Shown here piece by piece: positions 37,291-49,710 of a DNA stretch of 64,000 nucleotides. A program made the position numbers and the translations under genes. The stretch lies in assembly GCA_946406115.1 (NCBI GenBank), contig OX291557.1, forward strand, positions 19,252,501-19,316,500. The letters are read 5' to 3'. Numbering within the stretch: the stretch's first letter is position 1; each line of letters begins with the position of its first letter. The notes under the pieces are model-generated. The model did no database searches. It saw nothing but the letters and a program-made list of their open reading frames with translations, and was not told where the DNA came from. Origin of the DNA: Apoda limacodes. Its lineage: Eukaryota > Arthropoda > Insecta > Lepidoptera > Limacodidae.

Positions 37291-38624
37291 GGCAGGTACA
37301 CGGTCGGGGTCTTTCTCGATATCGAGAAGGCCTTTGATCGTGCTGGCTTATTGTTTAAGCTCTCTGAGACCAATTTACCCCCCCCCCCCATTTACGGGCG
37401 TATAATAGCCTCTTTTCTGGAGGGGCGGAGTTTTTATGTTTCAGTTACAATAAAAACTCCCCTACTAAGACCATTTCAGCGGGTGTCCCACAAGGTAGTT
37501 GTATGCACTTTTCACCCTCTGTTGTATGCACTTTTCACCAATGACATTCCCACGCTTAGCGATAGCGGTCTATCGTCAGGCATATAGGACATCACCCTAG
37601 CATTGTATGCAGACGACAGCGCGTAAGTCCAACTTAGCTGCCGCTAAAATGCAGCGATTATTGGATATCCTCCCGTGCTGGCTTGACAAGTGGAGCAGTA
37701 AATGCCTCAAAAACGGCAGCCATCTTAACCGGCCAACAGAGACTTGAGAAAGGAGCTTGTATTCCGCGGGCAGGTAATTGAATGGCAGAGCAATGTGAAA
37801 TACCTCGGCTGCGTTATCGACCGCAAGCTGCGCATGACCAAAATGGTCGAGCATGCTGCAGCCAGAGCAGTCGGCGCCAGGGCGGCCCTATGGACATTAT
37901 TTTAATATGACTTCCCGCTTAAAAACAAAGTCCGGCTATACAAGCTCTACGTTAGGTCTCGTTTGACGTACGCCGCGCCCGTCAAGTCGTGCAAAATAAA
38001 TCGCTGAGGACAATAACGGGCGCTCCGCGTTACGTCCGCAACGACACAATTGCTAGGGACACAAAGGCAGAGCCGATGGGTGAGTTTATCGCCAGACTGG
38101 CCGCCCGGCTGTTTGACAACAGTGCGCACCCACACCTAAGGGGCATTGCACCGTTACATGCCCGTCCACCTGAAGGCCGACCTCTCCCTAGGGAGCTAAT
38201 TCCCCCGAAAAACTAAGCCTATTGCTTAGTTTTCTTCTTGTAATCAAATAACCTATCAAAAAAAAAATTCTAATTTTTTCGAAATTTTTCGAACTTACTC
38301 GAATTTTTTTTGATTTTTTTCATAATTCTCACATTTTATCACATTATTCATAATTTTTCATTTTTGTCACAGCTTACTTTGTTTTTCTTCATTTCTTTTT
38401 TCGCCACTTTCACAAAGTGGCCATTAGTATGCTGTTAGGGGGTCTGAAAAGAAGGCCCTCTCTAAAAAATTACCGAGGTTGCGCTCACCCTCGAGACTCG
38501 CCCGGGTCATGGGTTAAAACGCTCGTTTTTAACACGACACCTGTACCTATTTTGCCCGTACAGGGGTGAAAAAGATGTCCACGTTAGTTAAAGTCACACA
38601 CTTATGGGCACTAGCCATTGACAG

Positions 38625-38870
38625 TCAGGGGGAGGCATTGACATGTAGCATGGGCATAGCGAAGGCGTTCGATCTGGTCTGACACCAGGGTATTCTATCG
38701 AAGTTGCCGTCTTACGGAGTGCCCGAGGGTTTGTGCAAATGGGTGGCTAGCTTTTTGTCCGGCAGACGCATAAGCGCCGTAGTTGACGGTAGTTACTCTG
38801 ATAGCATTGACATTAATGCATAAAGGCTCTGTGCTGTCTCCTACGCTATTTACACCTTAGTGAGATTATT
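38625..38870 (+). mobile_element. CR1-like LINE, RT fragment right of the jockey insertion
   Basis: Reads GIAKAFDLV, a stop, then HQGILSKLPSYGVPEGLCKW, VASFLSGRRISAVVDGSYSD and a frameshifted LCAVSYAIYT. This is RT of a different family from the jockey next to it; it suits the endonuclease remnant at 33.2-33.8 kb and the antisense 3' fragment at 41.5 kb. Confidence 0.72.
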
Positions 38871-39880
38871 AAAAAAAAAACATATTAGTTTTTAGTGTCT
38901 CGTAGTACGACAAATTAGGAATGTCACGTGTAACATAAGTGTGAATAATAAATAATGCACGAGATATCTGCTCGTTATACGGAACAACTTTTCCTAAGGA
39001 ACAGGGGTCAAAATCTCAAAAACTAATTTTGAAGTCTCATTCATATAAAGTGCCAGACAGGTCAGCTGGACCGAACTTAGTATAAAAGGTTAAATTGTTT
39101 TAGTATAAGGAGCAGAATTATATACCCTGCATAATAATTTCATACTTATGTTATACGTAGTATAGGTACTACTCTAACCAATTGCAGTAGAGTATTTTGA
39201 TGGAAAGAAATACAAAAGGAAGTATAAGTTTAACACTTACAACAGAGTAGACTACTAGTTGACTAAGTATAGAAACTCTGTGGGGCGAGTTTTGTTCTCT
39301 TCACAGGTTATCCAGACTTTCTGTTTATTTTCTGCGCTAGTTGATTACAGCGCAGCAAACTTTTTTGACGCGGTCGTCAAATATTAAAACCACACTAGCG
39401 ACAGACATCGGGTCAGAAAAGTTTGTTGTACTGTAACTGGGTTAATATTATTTATAGCCATAGCTCCTTTGCTTACATTCAAATTGTTTTAATTTTTTAT
39501 AATAGGACTGTGCAATTAAAGTGTAAAATAGGTATTGACGCTTCATTATTAGGGCTCTTCCACACTAACAAGTGTTTTGTATGTTTTTTTTAATATTCGC
39601 ATAGTTTGTTTTAAAATAAAAGGGCATACAGTAACGTGAGATTAAATTGGGAGGAGTCTAGCAAAATCTCAACAAAAGCGGGAGCATGGGTCATTGAACA
39701 TCTCACGTCAAGTTCTATGTTTAAAGAATATATATTATAATTTTATTTAAAAAAAATAATCAATCTTTTTTTACGTTTTTGTGCTTTATCATGTCCGCAA
39801 ATAAAGTTAAAAATGTACAAAGTGTTTACTTTATTTGGTTTATAATTTATTTGATGAATCTCACGTGAGGAATAGGGGTT
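38871..39880. other. Spacer between LINE fragments, one MITE
   Basis: AT-rich with no coding signal. GAAACTCTGTGGGGCGAGTT at about 39267 echoes GAAACTCTGTGGGTCGAGTT inside each 2.2-kb unit (26599 and 28791). A short inverted-repeat element lies at 39349-39436. Confidence 0.45.
39349..39436. mobile_element. MITE, 'GCAACAAACTTTTCTGACC' family, shortest copy
   Basis: Left end CAGCGCAGCAAACTTTTTTG, right end CAGAAAAGTTTGTTGTACTG, an inverted pair over 88 bp. The same ends occur at 51792-51912 and 52802-52919. Confidence 0.65.
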
Positions 39881-39884
39881 CTAT

Positions 39885-40800
39885 ATGAGTTCGTCGCGCA
39901 AAGCCGGGCTTGCTGCCTCCAAAATGCAGTTATTACTGGACAACCTTTCCGTTTGGCTAGACCGGTGGAGGATAGCAGTGAACGCAGGCAAGACGGCAGC
40001 CATTTTAACCGGTATGCAGCATATATTACCTAAGAAGCTTGTATTTCGTGACCGCGAAATTGAGTGGCAGTCTAGCGTCAAGTACCTAGGCTGTGTCATA
40101 GACCGCAAACTACGTATGGCTAAAATGCTAGAGCACGTGTCGGCAAGTGCTGTTGGGGCCAGAGCAGCCTTAAGACCAGTCTTTTCGTCAGACTTGCCGC
40201 TCAAGTCGAAGGTCCGAATATACAAGCTATACATTAGGTCAAGACTGACTTACGCCGCATCGGTCTGGTACAACCAGCTATCAGCCAAAAATAAACATAA
40301 GCTACAGGTTATACAGAACAAAACGTTGCGTTTTTTAACAGGAGCAGGGCGTTATATACGAAACTCAACAATATCAAAGGACCTTAAAGTAGAAGCGCTT
40401 AACGAATTTATTGCCAGGTTAGCGACTAGGTTATTCGACCAGGCTGACAACAGTCCCTATCTGCATATTCGCAACATGGCCCCGTTGCATGCTCGACCTC
40501 TCGAGGGCACACCTCTCCCTCGAGAGCTCGTTAAAAGCCCCCTTGAAGTAGTGATATACCGCCCGCCTCTAGACGGCAAAGAGCAAAAGCGGACGAAGCG
40601 TCAGTTCTGAAGGGTCCCTGAAAAGTAGGTCCCCTTTATAATTTTCCAGGGGTGTATTCACCTCTGAGCTTCTGCCCGGGTCATGGGGTAGGACTCATCA
40701 ACTCCAACCTCGACACCCGTACCTCTGTCAATAATGAGTAAAGAAGAACAACTAGGCTACTCACTCACTCATCCACCGTTCGTCGAGACGCGAACAAGCT
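39885..40800 (+). mobile_element. Jockey LINE, 5'-truncated 3' fragment with an open frame
   Basis: An intact frame of 241 codons (39885-40610) encodes the end of jockey ORF2: LDRWRIAVNAGKTAAILTG, WQSSVKYLGCVIDRKLRMAK, KVRIYKLYIRSRLTYAASVW, HKLQVIQNKTLRFLTGAGRY, and the tail HARPLEGTPLPRELV. It begins right after the point where the RT catalytic box would lie. The 3' untranslated region has GCCCGGGTCATGGGG, as after 38500. It is the same family as the 33.9-38.6 kb element but clearly diverged in sequence, so a separate insertion. Confidence 0.85.
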
Positions 40801-41498
40801 TTAAGCAGAGCGCGTTGTGCACCTTTATATAAAGAGATGTGTTTTATTTTATTTCCCCGCGAAGAAGAAAGTTATACAGTTCAAGACACAAAAATATTTC
40901 AACTGTGGAACCCTTAGTGCAAATTAATTGCATAAGATTAATTATCGAAGTATTCTTTTTCAGAATTTTTATTCATAAGTTGCATAAGATCTAGTTTCAA
41001 GGCGTGAGATGCGAGACTCGCACTTAACCTGTTTTTTATGTTATTGGTAGAAAAAATTGTTTTAAAAGCGACGATTATCATGAACGCGTCACGGTCTTTG
41101 AAATTGTGATTCAAAGCAACAAACGAATACCTACTAAACTCCATTATAGAAATGCAAAAATCGCAAACTAATATGTAATTTAGATCCTCAATGATATCTA
41201 AGTAAACATACGGTACCTTCAAATTGTTCGAAAACTAAATTTGATCCACTGTTACCTACACGTAGAATGCAATAGATACCGGCTTACAAAGTTTAACTAT
41301 CGTAGTGCCACGCGAACTTTTTTAGTGTTTCTACTATATATTATGTATTGTGAATGAAAATAGGCCTTTATTTTATTTTAATCACGTATCAATTTTATTT
41401 GGTGAAGAAAAAAAATTAAAATATGCGAATTATTTGCTTTGAAAAAAAAAGTCTACGATTTTCTGGAATATTTGACTTCCGGTTGGTTCCTTTTGATT
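40801..41498. other. Spacer, nothing recognised
   Basis: AT-rich DNA. The only longish frame (94 codons, minus, 40938-41222) shows no domain. GAAAATAGGCCTTTATTTTA near 41355 resembles a common retroposon tail. Confidence 0.35.
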
Positions 41499-42322
41499 GT
41501 TTTTTTTTTATACCACTAACCACCACCGTAGCCTATGGACGCTTGCAACACCAAGGGCATCACTCGCGGGTTGCCGACCCTTCAGAAATCTAATAACTTC
41601 TTTTTTGAAGAACCCCATACTGTGATCCTTAGAGAAAACCTCGGCAGGGAGCTCTTTCCACAACCCAAGCGTTCGCGGGAGGAAGTTTCTCTGAAACCGC
41701 ACTGTACGCGACCATTTCGGTTCTAAAGGGTGAGAATGAATTCCCTGCCGATGGCGAGCGGTGCGATGGTGGAAAGTAGCCGTGGGCATCATTTTGAACA
41801 ATTCCTCAGAACACAACCCATTGTACAAGCGGTAGAACATACACAGGAAGGCAAAGTCTCTCCTCAGACTTAGGGGCTCGATACCGCAAGTGAGTTTGGG
41901 ATCGTCGACAACTCTCACAGCCCGTCGTTGAACTGAGTCAAAAGGGCCAAGCTGGTATCCGGGTGCACCCGACCAGAGATGGCAGCAGTACTCCATATGG
42001 GGCCGGACTTTGGACTTGTAAAGCAGCAACCTTTGCCCCGACGTGAAGTACTGCTTCGCTCTGTTGAGTACACTAAGTTTTTTGGACGCCAGCTTTACCT
42101 TGTCTAGAACTGAACATCGCTGGAGATGTCAACGCCAAGGATCCCAATGCTCTTGGAGATGGAGAGGGGAGTGTTCTGGAATTGTGGGACCACAGTGAAT
42201 GGTATTTTCTTAGCGGTGAACGCGCAGACTTGAAGGTTGAATCGGACCAAGTTTTCCCGTCCCCAGTCAGAGACCTTGGACAGACTGATCTCGATTTGAG
42301 ACACAAGTTCTTTTCATCAGAT
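41499..42322 (-). mobile_element. CR1-like LINE, 5'-truncated antisense 3' fragment
   Basis: On the minus strand it encodes the C-terminal part of an ORF2: QIEISLSKVSDWGRENLVRF, QVCAFTAKKIPFTVVPQFQN, SIGILGVDISSDVQF, then after a small deletion LASKKLSVLNRAKQYFTSGQ, LLLYKSKVRPHMEYCCHLWS, FDSVQRRAVRVVDDPKL and FQRNFLPRTLGLWKELPAEV. The reading frame 41508-42029 ends directly at a poly-A run (41501-41510 as T on the plus strand), the 3' end of the element. Its 5' break is near 42322, about 170 bp before the RIOK1 start codon. Confidence 0.85.
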
Positions 42323-42492
42323 GAATAGCTGAAAGATGTTGTATCCAGGCCATAAAATAAATACAAAAAATATTTGATATTTCGCAACTTGCTAGCGTTT
42401 ATGTACGTACTCTTGGTACATACTTATTTTAATTTTTTGGTATTTCTGGAAAATATAATTTGAAATAAGCATTTTTGGGAATAACTATTAAA

Positions 42493-45400
42493 ATGTCTGA
42501 TGGTCAGTTCAGTGATTACGAAGAAGATATATCGACTAAGGTTAAGTCAGTTCGAGTAAGTTTTTAATTTTATGTTTGATACTGCTTTACTACGTAGACA
42601 AACAGATCCAATTATCGTTATTAGAGCTTTAGAATACTTAAACCCTTAAACATACTTGGGGTCCTTTAGTACCTTTCATTTTTATACCATGGTCTGACCC
42701 ACTTGGGGCTATGAGTTCCGTAAAAGATCTTTTTTAGGTTATTTTCAGCATGTCAGCAAGCATTGGAGCTCAGCTTTAGAGAGAGTCCTCCTCGCTAGCT
42801 CGTTCAAACTTTTATGGTAGATAAATATGATCCCTTTGACCTCAAATCTGAAATTTCAGTTAACGGAAATAAATACTTTTTAAGTTATGAATTTTTGAAA
42901 ATCGTTGTGGTTATTTTCTTTATTTCTACACAGTAATCTTGTTAGAGCTTGTAAGAGGGGGAACTCCCCAAACCATCTTTTTTACATTTTAACAAACCAC
43001 TAAGGGAATAGATATAAAAAATGGAGTAGTTAGGTAGGGACCTTTAAAGTCTCCTTTAATATCTCCGTAACTATGAATTTCCGTGAGGGGGGACTACTCC
43101 GTGGGAGGTATTATTCTAAAGTCCTTCCAGCATTGGAGGCCATTCATATTGTTACCCTTGTTAGGGCGTTTGTGCAGTGACTCGTATTCGGTTAGTATCT
43201 GTGTTTTTTACCTACAAAACAAATCTGAAATTTACATTTACTATTTAAATTTACATTGATCTATAATTACGAAAATAAATGTTATACCAATAAGTACACA
43301 AGCAACCTGTGTTCCAAAACTAACTGATTAATAATTAACCTGTTTGTCAACACTGAGCCATTGGGAAACTTCGCTACACCAGTGACACCAATTTTTAGCA
43401 GCATTCATTTTGTTTGACTTTACAAATGTTCAAACAAGGTTTTTTTGTATATTAAGAGTTCTCAATAGTTATTATTTAGATATTCTTGGGTTAGTATAGA
43501 TACACAGTGGTGTGGTTATAAGGAGATATCAAAAACAGCCTAGGGTTCGGTTTTTTATAGCACAGTTTCAACTTATTTTATTTAGTACCAGGGATTTAGT
43601 ATTAATGCTATAATTCACATAGCTTCTGGTGAACCTAATGAAGTTTATGAATCTATATAACTTTTGAGTTGAGACAAGCAAACTAGTGGGAAAAGCCGAC
43701 ACTAGCACATATACTTACTTTCATATAGGGTGACTGGGGGTACAGGGGGTGCAGTCGTCAGACAGGTAAATAAATATAATCTTCAATGATATAATTAATG
43801 AATATTTAAGTGAACAGATTGCTTAATTCTGACTTGTGTATTTTTTGCAGACTTACTTATCATTCTTTTTTTGAGTTTGAATGAAAATAACCTGACTATC
43901 TTTTATGAACTTGTCATAAAACACTTTTTTGACAAAAAGAAATGGTTTATTTTACTATAATTATTGTAAAAAACAATTGGATTACTGAGGCACTTGCTGG
44001 TCCAATAAAATTATCTTTATGTAAACCAATACCAAAGTACCAATTGATGCTCATAACATATGCCCATGCTTTAACCATTCTCATCCCCATCAGACATGAG
44101 GAGTGATATGCCTGAATGCAGTGTATATTCTAAGAATGATTTAACCAATAAGTGTAATAGGTCCTATTTGACTTAAATAAAATAAAATAAAAATAGCCTT
44201 TATTCACTGACCTTAATACAATACTTATTCTTATTATTAGGTTATTTGTCATATATCAAATGTTAGTATTATTATCATAATAATACTTACTTTTTTCCTA
44301 TTGATATTAGAGATTTGCTGCAATAGAAAGAAATTATGAGCTGAGTAAGGTCCTTCAACCAAGGTACTTGCTAAAGTGCTGCAACACTGGGGACATGTTG
44401 AGTAATTGTCCTTTGGTGGTTGCTGCAATACTCATTAGGTCTTCTTGCAAATTCTAGGCATTAACACTACAATTTCATTTCAAGTACTAATCATTTGAAA
44501 AATATTACAACAATGGACTTAAATTATTTTAATCAACATAGGTGGTGTTTCTGGTAATAATTTTCTTTTCAGTTTTGAAGCTAATATGAAGTTGATTTTT
44601 CTTTTTAACAGGAGAAGTGATCTTATTATCTGATCCAATAAACACCTAATTTAATAAGTGAAAGAAATTCTTTAAAATAAATGTGTTGAAATTCTATAAA
44701 AGTTTTTGGTTTAGTTCATTACCTTACCAAGTTCAAATATTTTTGAAAATATAGTATTCAATACCAATTTTTAAGTCTACTGGAATTAATACAGTGAAAA
44801 CCAAGTTGCTTTTTTTAAATTTTTATGTTTTTTTGTAATCAAATTCTTCAATACAAATCCATTGTGTAATGTTAATGAATATAGTTTGCAGATCCACCAG
44901 TTATCAAACAAGATAGTGATGATGATCTTGATTCTGATGAATATTTCTATGACTCCGATGACCCAACAGGAGAATCTAAGAAAAGAGAATCTGTCAATCC
45001 TCAAGCGCCATCTAATAGAATTAATACTTATCAACCTACTGAAAAATTATTCAAAAAATATATCAACAAAATAAATGTCGATAAATATGAACCTATGTCT
45101 AATAAGACAGAGAAATTTATTGATCAAAATGATAGAAAAATGGATAATGTTCGTATAAGAATAAAAGATAAACATGATAGAGCTACAGCTGAACAGGTGA
45201 TGGATCCACGGACAAAAATGATACTTTTTAAATTATTAAATAGAGGTATTATCAATGAAATTAATGGATGTATATCAACAGGCAAAGAAGCTAATGTGTA
45301 TCATGCAACTTCAAAAGATGGTAGAGATTATGCTGTAAAAATTTTCAAGACTTCTATTTTAGTATTTAAAGATAGAGACAAATATGTCTCAGGTGAATAT

Positions 45401-48400
45401 AGATTCAGGAATGGCTATTGTAGATCCAACCCACGAAAAATGGTAAGAACATGGGCTGAGAAAGAGATGAGAAATCTTGTTCGACTCTATAATGCAAACT
45501 TAAATGTCCCTGAACCTATAATTTTACGAAGCCATGTATTGGTAATGACATTTATGGGTGATCAAGGGTGGCCTTCACCTAAGCTTAAAGATGTAGAAAT
45601 TTCGCAATCTACAGCTCGTTCATTATACAGAGATTGTGTTACCATGATGTGGAAAATGTTTAACATTTGTAAACTAGTACACGCTGATTTGTCAGAATAT
45701 AATCTTTTGTATGATAAAGGAAATGTAGTCATGATTGATGTTTCACAATCTGTAGAACATGACCATCCTCATGCGTTTGAATTTTTAAGAAAGGATTGCA
45801 CAAACATTTGTGACTTCTTTAGAAAGAAAGGTGTTGCTACATTGACAGTGAAAGAGTTATTTGATTTCATTACTGATCCAACTATAAATGAGAGGAACCT
45901 CCAAGAGTGTCTTGAGAAGTTGTCTGAAAAAACATCAACAAGAGATTTAGAAGAAATGACAGCACAGGAACAAATAGAAGAAGAAGCATTCAAAAATGTC
46001 TACATTCCTAAAAGACTTACAGAGGTAACAATTTCTTAGTAATAAATTAATAAAAACAGATCATTGTACATAGCTTAATCGTACATACTTAGCTAACCGC
46101 CATTAAAGCGCAGTGACTACATTACTAGCGCCGCCATATTCTTAATTTACTCTTTGTTTAAATTACTGATTTGATTTGTTCAAAGATGTTACAAACCAGT
46201 TATTTAGAACCATTAATAAGCTATTTTTAGATGGTAATGTATCTAGAATTTACCTGTTGTAACCAAAAGTTGCCGTTTTTAGCAGAAACACTATGTACAA
46301 CTCACAGGTATATTCTAGAAAAAAAGTACATCATTCTAAAAATACCTTGTCACTTATTATATCTTATATATCTATCTTTTGGCGGTGGTAGTTAGGTAGT
46401 CACTGTACCTCCGCGTGAGCTATAGAAATTTTTCGAATCATTCAGTCTTTCTTTAGTGTATAACAAAATCACTGGGCTGTCGCACCAAGTCGGTGCAGGC
46501 GTCGCGCGTTGGTTCAGTTCAACAACCGTTGTCTGTCGCTAATGTTGCGTTTAATATAGCAACTGTAGTTTTAAAATTTGACCACTGGAACGGAGAAGTT
46601 AGTTGGACTACTTACAGCTTCATTATTATTATTTTTTAAAAAAAAAACCTCTTGAAACCTTACTAGATTGAATCGTCAGTACACAGTATGTATGAATTTC
46701 AAAAACCTCACATTTTATCTAAAGATTAGAAAGATTAGTTTAGTAAACATTTTTAGTTTACGACGTAACGGATAAATTAAGAAAGCTTTAGTTTTTCAGT
46801 AGTTTAGTCAGCAGACCTCTCAATCCGCCATAGTAGGTAGGTACCTATGACATTTATCTACGTGGGTCACGCAATGCGACCATGACATGCATGACTCGTC
46901 GCCAATCGCCAAATGATTGTTCTGTTATAAGCCAGTGGAGCTGCACGTGTCATCCCGTCGATTAACGAGCGAAAAAAGTTACAATAAAAGTTAGTAATTA
47001 AAAAGTTACGATGAAAGTTAGTAATTAATAAATTAAAAACAAGATCGTGAATTGGATGCGGATGTGTTAATGGCACTATGAAAAACCAGACTTTTTTTGC
47101 CATACCTAAAGATGTCGAAAGGTAAAACTCATATTTATTCTGTGTAAGTAAATAGGTACTTCCGTAAACATTTGATAAAAGCTTTGTAAAAGTTGTACTA
47201 CCTATGTAGTAGAATATTGTATCGTGTCAGATCGTGCGTGAAGGGTGTTACAAGTTGAATAGGTATAAAACCGATATTTAAACCATGAGCTATTCATCAA
47301 ATTGTGTTATCGAAAATATTATTATTAAATTTAAAATTAAATTAAATATATACAAAGATTCATAATTTAATTATTATTAGTAAAAATCGTGTTTTATTAT
47401 TATTTGTTTGGTACCTTCTTTAATACTCGTAATTACGTCAACTAATACGTAAATACCTACTATGTTTTGGATCCGAATTAGATAGTTTTCCATACAAATT
47501 TCGTTGCACTAAATGTCTATAACTAGAAACATTTCGCTGTTTAAAATTCGTTATTATTATGTTTGGCTGTATACTATTGTCGCAAAAAGCATATTCATTA
47601 ATCAAATTTCAGTAAGTATAAAGTAAATATTTAATAACTAGTTTTTGTTATTTTTATACATTTAATTAATTTGATAAAAGGTTATTTATTTTTATATTAA
47701 AGTGACTTAAATAGTGATTAGTGATAATATCACGTTTTCAGTAGCAGAATGTCTATAGTCAAAGAAATTCGATGTAACACAGTTTGTATGGAAACATGAT
47801 GTTCGGATACACCTTAATTTAAAATTTAAAAACACGTGATTATAATAAAACAAATTAAGGCTGTGCTTATCCGCGACACAAAGAAGGCACGTAATTACAT
47901 AAGCCAGATAACTAGCTCTCTCCGGTTGTACTGTTTTGTGAGCGACGCGGTTCATGTTGGTTTATGTAGGTGGTCGCCCGCTAAGATTCATATTTATAAT
48001 CAACAAAATGTAAGTATGCACGTCGCGATTTTAAAAGAAACTGTACCTTATTGCGTTAATGCTAGAGTTGTCTAGCTTTAAAGTTTGTTTTTTAGTGACG
48101 TTTCTGTAGGTACTACTATGAGTAATTAGAATTGATATTTCAGTTTTAAATATAATCCTACATATTTGACATTAGGTGTTTAGTTAGTATTTTTTTTTTA
48201 TTATTAATTTAACTAGATAAACTTAGCTAAGGGGTTATTTTTAAGAATGTTTTATATTGTTATAGAATTTTAATTGGCATTTCTGGTAAATATTTGGCAT
48301 AACGATAGTCTTATCTCAGAAAGAAGCAGAAGCTATTTTAATTTTAGTTTTCATAATTTCAATGTAGGTAATTAAAAAAATGGTTAAAATTTCAGGTAGT

Positions 48401-49710
48401 CAACTATGAACGTGATATTACAAAAGCGAAAAAAGGAGATACTGAAGACTTGATGTATAAAAAACTTGCTGGATTTAATGAAGACCTAAGCGGTACAGTA
48501 AAAAAACCAGACATTCTGCAACATGGTCATTCATCAGAAAGTGGCTCAGAGAATTCATCAGAATCTAGAGATGAAGATGAGGACAGTGGTAAGCTCTCCT
48601 TTATAAATTAGTTTTAACATCTTCGTCAGCTACCTACACTATGTTGTGTAATAAAATAAAAAATTTAATACTATTCAATTTAAATTGGTTTATAATTAAA
48701 AAAAAAGTCTTTCTTATGTCGTAAAAGTAGTGGCTTACGGGTTTCGATATCGTCTCGCGTTCTGATAGGCGAAATTTCAAGCACAGCATGTTCCAATAAG
48801 TTTCTTTTAATTTCTCAAGTAAGTTCAGTGATTATTTCACTCCACGGCTTTTCGCTGAAGAAAAACATCGTGAGGAAACCTGCTTACCTACTTCAAAACA
48901 AAAAAAAATGCCGATGGTGAGGCGTAGGTCGTAGCCCAATAATGAGGACGTATGAGGCTAAAAAGGTAAGTATAATAAAAAAATAACAACATGAAAACCT
49001 TCATACATGTAACTATATTGTATTAAAAAAAGTTCCAATCATAAATTTCTGCTGAACTTCATGTGTAAGAAGAACAGAAGCTTAGGCTCGCTTTTAAGGT
49101 TCTGCTATCAATTCTCCATAGACCGATAGTTTCGTTATTACAGCCTTATTTCTTATTGTAATTTCCAAAAACAAAATATCGTTTTATTCAATCATTATCT
49201 ATGCTTTTATACAGTTTTCGCACTATCTTATTAAGTAGGTATATATATATTAATTGATTTTTATTAGTCGAAAAACCCGACTATTTGGCATCATTTATAG
49301 TCGGCGACTATTCGGCACGATTTGATGATTATAGTCTATTTATAGTTGGTGTTACCTTTTTTTTTTTTACGAAAAATATTAATGGTTATATCATTTCAGT
49401 TTAAGAACTTCTTTTGACATATTACTATGATGAGGCCAATTCTCTTATGTTAACGGGTCGTCAGGAGAATCGAGAAATTAGTTACATCAATAGTGTCAGA
49501 AGAAAAAGTATCTCTTAATAAAGAATATAAATTTGATGTTATATCTTTACAGCACCCAAGTTTAAACCTAGCGCACGTCCAAGGGATGAGTCTCCAAATA
49601 GTAAGAAGGCTAGAAAAAAGGCCGTAAAGGACGAGAAAGCAGAAAGACGAAAAACTAAAACACCAAAACATGTCAAGAAGAGAAGGGACAAAGGTTGTAA
49701 AACAAAATAG
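42493..49710 (+). CDS. RIOK1: RIOK1, atypical serine/threonine kinase RIO1, four exons
   Basis: RIO1 kinases act in the cytoplasm in the last steps of 40S ribosomal subunit maturation. Exons: 42493-42555, 44885-46024, 48396-48588, 49553-49710, total 1554 nt, 517 aa; all introns GT-AG, phases 0, 0, 1. Start MSDGQFSDYEED; acidic N-terminus with DSDDDLDSDEYFYDSDD. Then the RIO domain: DPRTKMILFKLLNRGIINEI, P-loop-like STGKEANVY (152-160), ATP-binding Lys173 (YAVKIFKTS), catalytic HADLSEYN with Asp289 and Asn294, and metal-binding Asp306 in IDVSQSVEHDHPHA. The tail is Lys/Arg-rich (KTPKHVKKRRDKG), as in human RIOK1. For exon 2 the acceptor ATAG at 44884 gives the right frame; a competing CAG six bases on gives a wrong frame. 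All key catalytic residues are present, so the gene looks functional. Confidence 0.95.
42556..44884 (+). other. RIOK1 intron 1
   Basis: 2.3 kb of AT-rich intron. It shows no gene. A short retroposon-type tail with AATAAAAATAGCCTTTATTC lies near 44180-44215. Confidence 0.5.
46111..46405. mobile_element. MITE with CAGTGACTAC inverted ends
   Basis: The left end CAGTGACTACATTACTAGCG and the right end, read inverted, CAGTGACTACCTAACTACCA match perfectly for 10 bp and then loosely for some 15 more. 295 bp, no ORF, in RIOK1 intron 2, 86 bp after exon 2. Confidence 0.6.
46406..48395 (+). other. Rest of RIOK1 intron 2, repeat scraps
   Basis: Contains a decayed member of the 'CAACAAACTTTTCTGACC' inverted-repeat family (about 46517-46612; right end TTGACCACTGGAACGGAGAA). 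TACTGTTTTGTGAGCGACGC near 47929 resembles TACCGTTTTGTGAGGACCAC near 56419 in the ABCG region, a further shared repeat. No gene is visible; the 79-codon frame at 47836 is not convincing. Confidence 0.45.
48710..48970. mobile_element. Repeat with 'AAAACATCGTGAGGAAACCTGC' signature
   Basis: AACATCGTGAGGAAACCTGC (about 48865), followed by GATGGTGAGGCGTAGGTCGT, is a phrase common in lepidopteran retroposon 3' ends. It lies in RIOK1 intron 3, sense orientation. Class and borders unclear. Confidence 0.45.

Larger units (their letters stand above)
33900..38620 (+). mobile_element. Jockey-clade non-LTR retrotransposon, degenerate but nearly full length
   Basis: Two-ORF LINE layout. ORF1 (about 33960-35900) is a broken gag-like protein with zinc knuckles. 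ORF2 (about 35920-38215) starts RIVYWNPGGVRDKTDDLRLL, skips an internal piece of the endonuclease, then has LILGDFNAKHRQWGS, VDSQHLPILL, the RT blocks KKKSPGPDGNPN, HYRPITLLSNIAKLFERLLL, EQFGFRSNHSAT, FLDIEKAFDRA, LYADDS, and the tail VKYLGCVIDRKLRM, RPLPRELIPPKN. At least two stops, several frameshifts and deletions disable it. The 3' region has CGCCCGGGTCATGGGTTA, also present after the fragment at 39.9 kb. It appears inserted in the CR1-like element on both sides. Confidence 0.85.

Noticed and set aside
44862..45074. Alternative RIOK1 exon 2 frame starting at 44862
   Set aside because: It is a wrong-frame reading of exon 2; the RIOK1 frame has the acidic motif and continues into the kinase domain.
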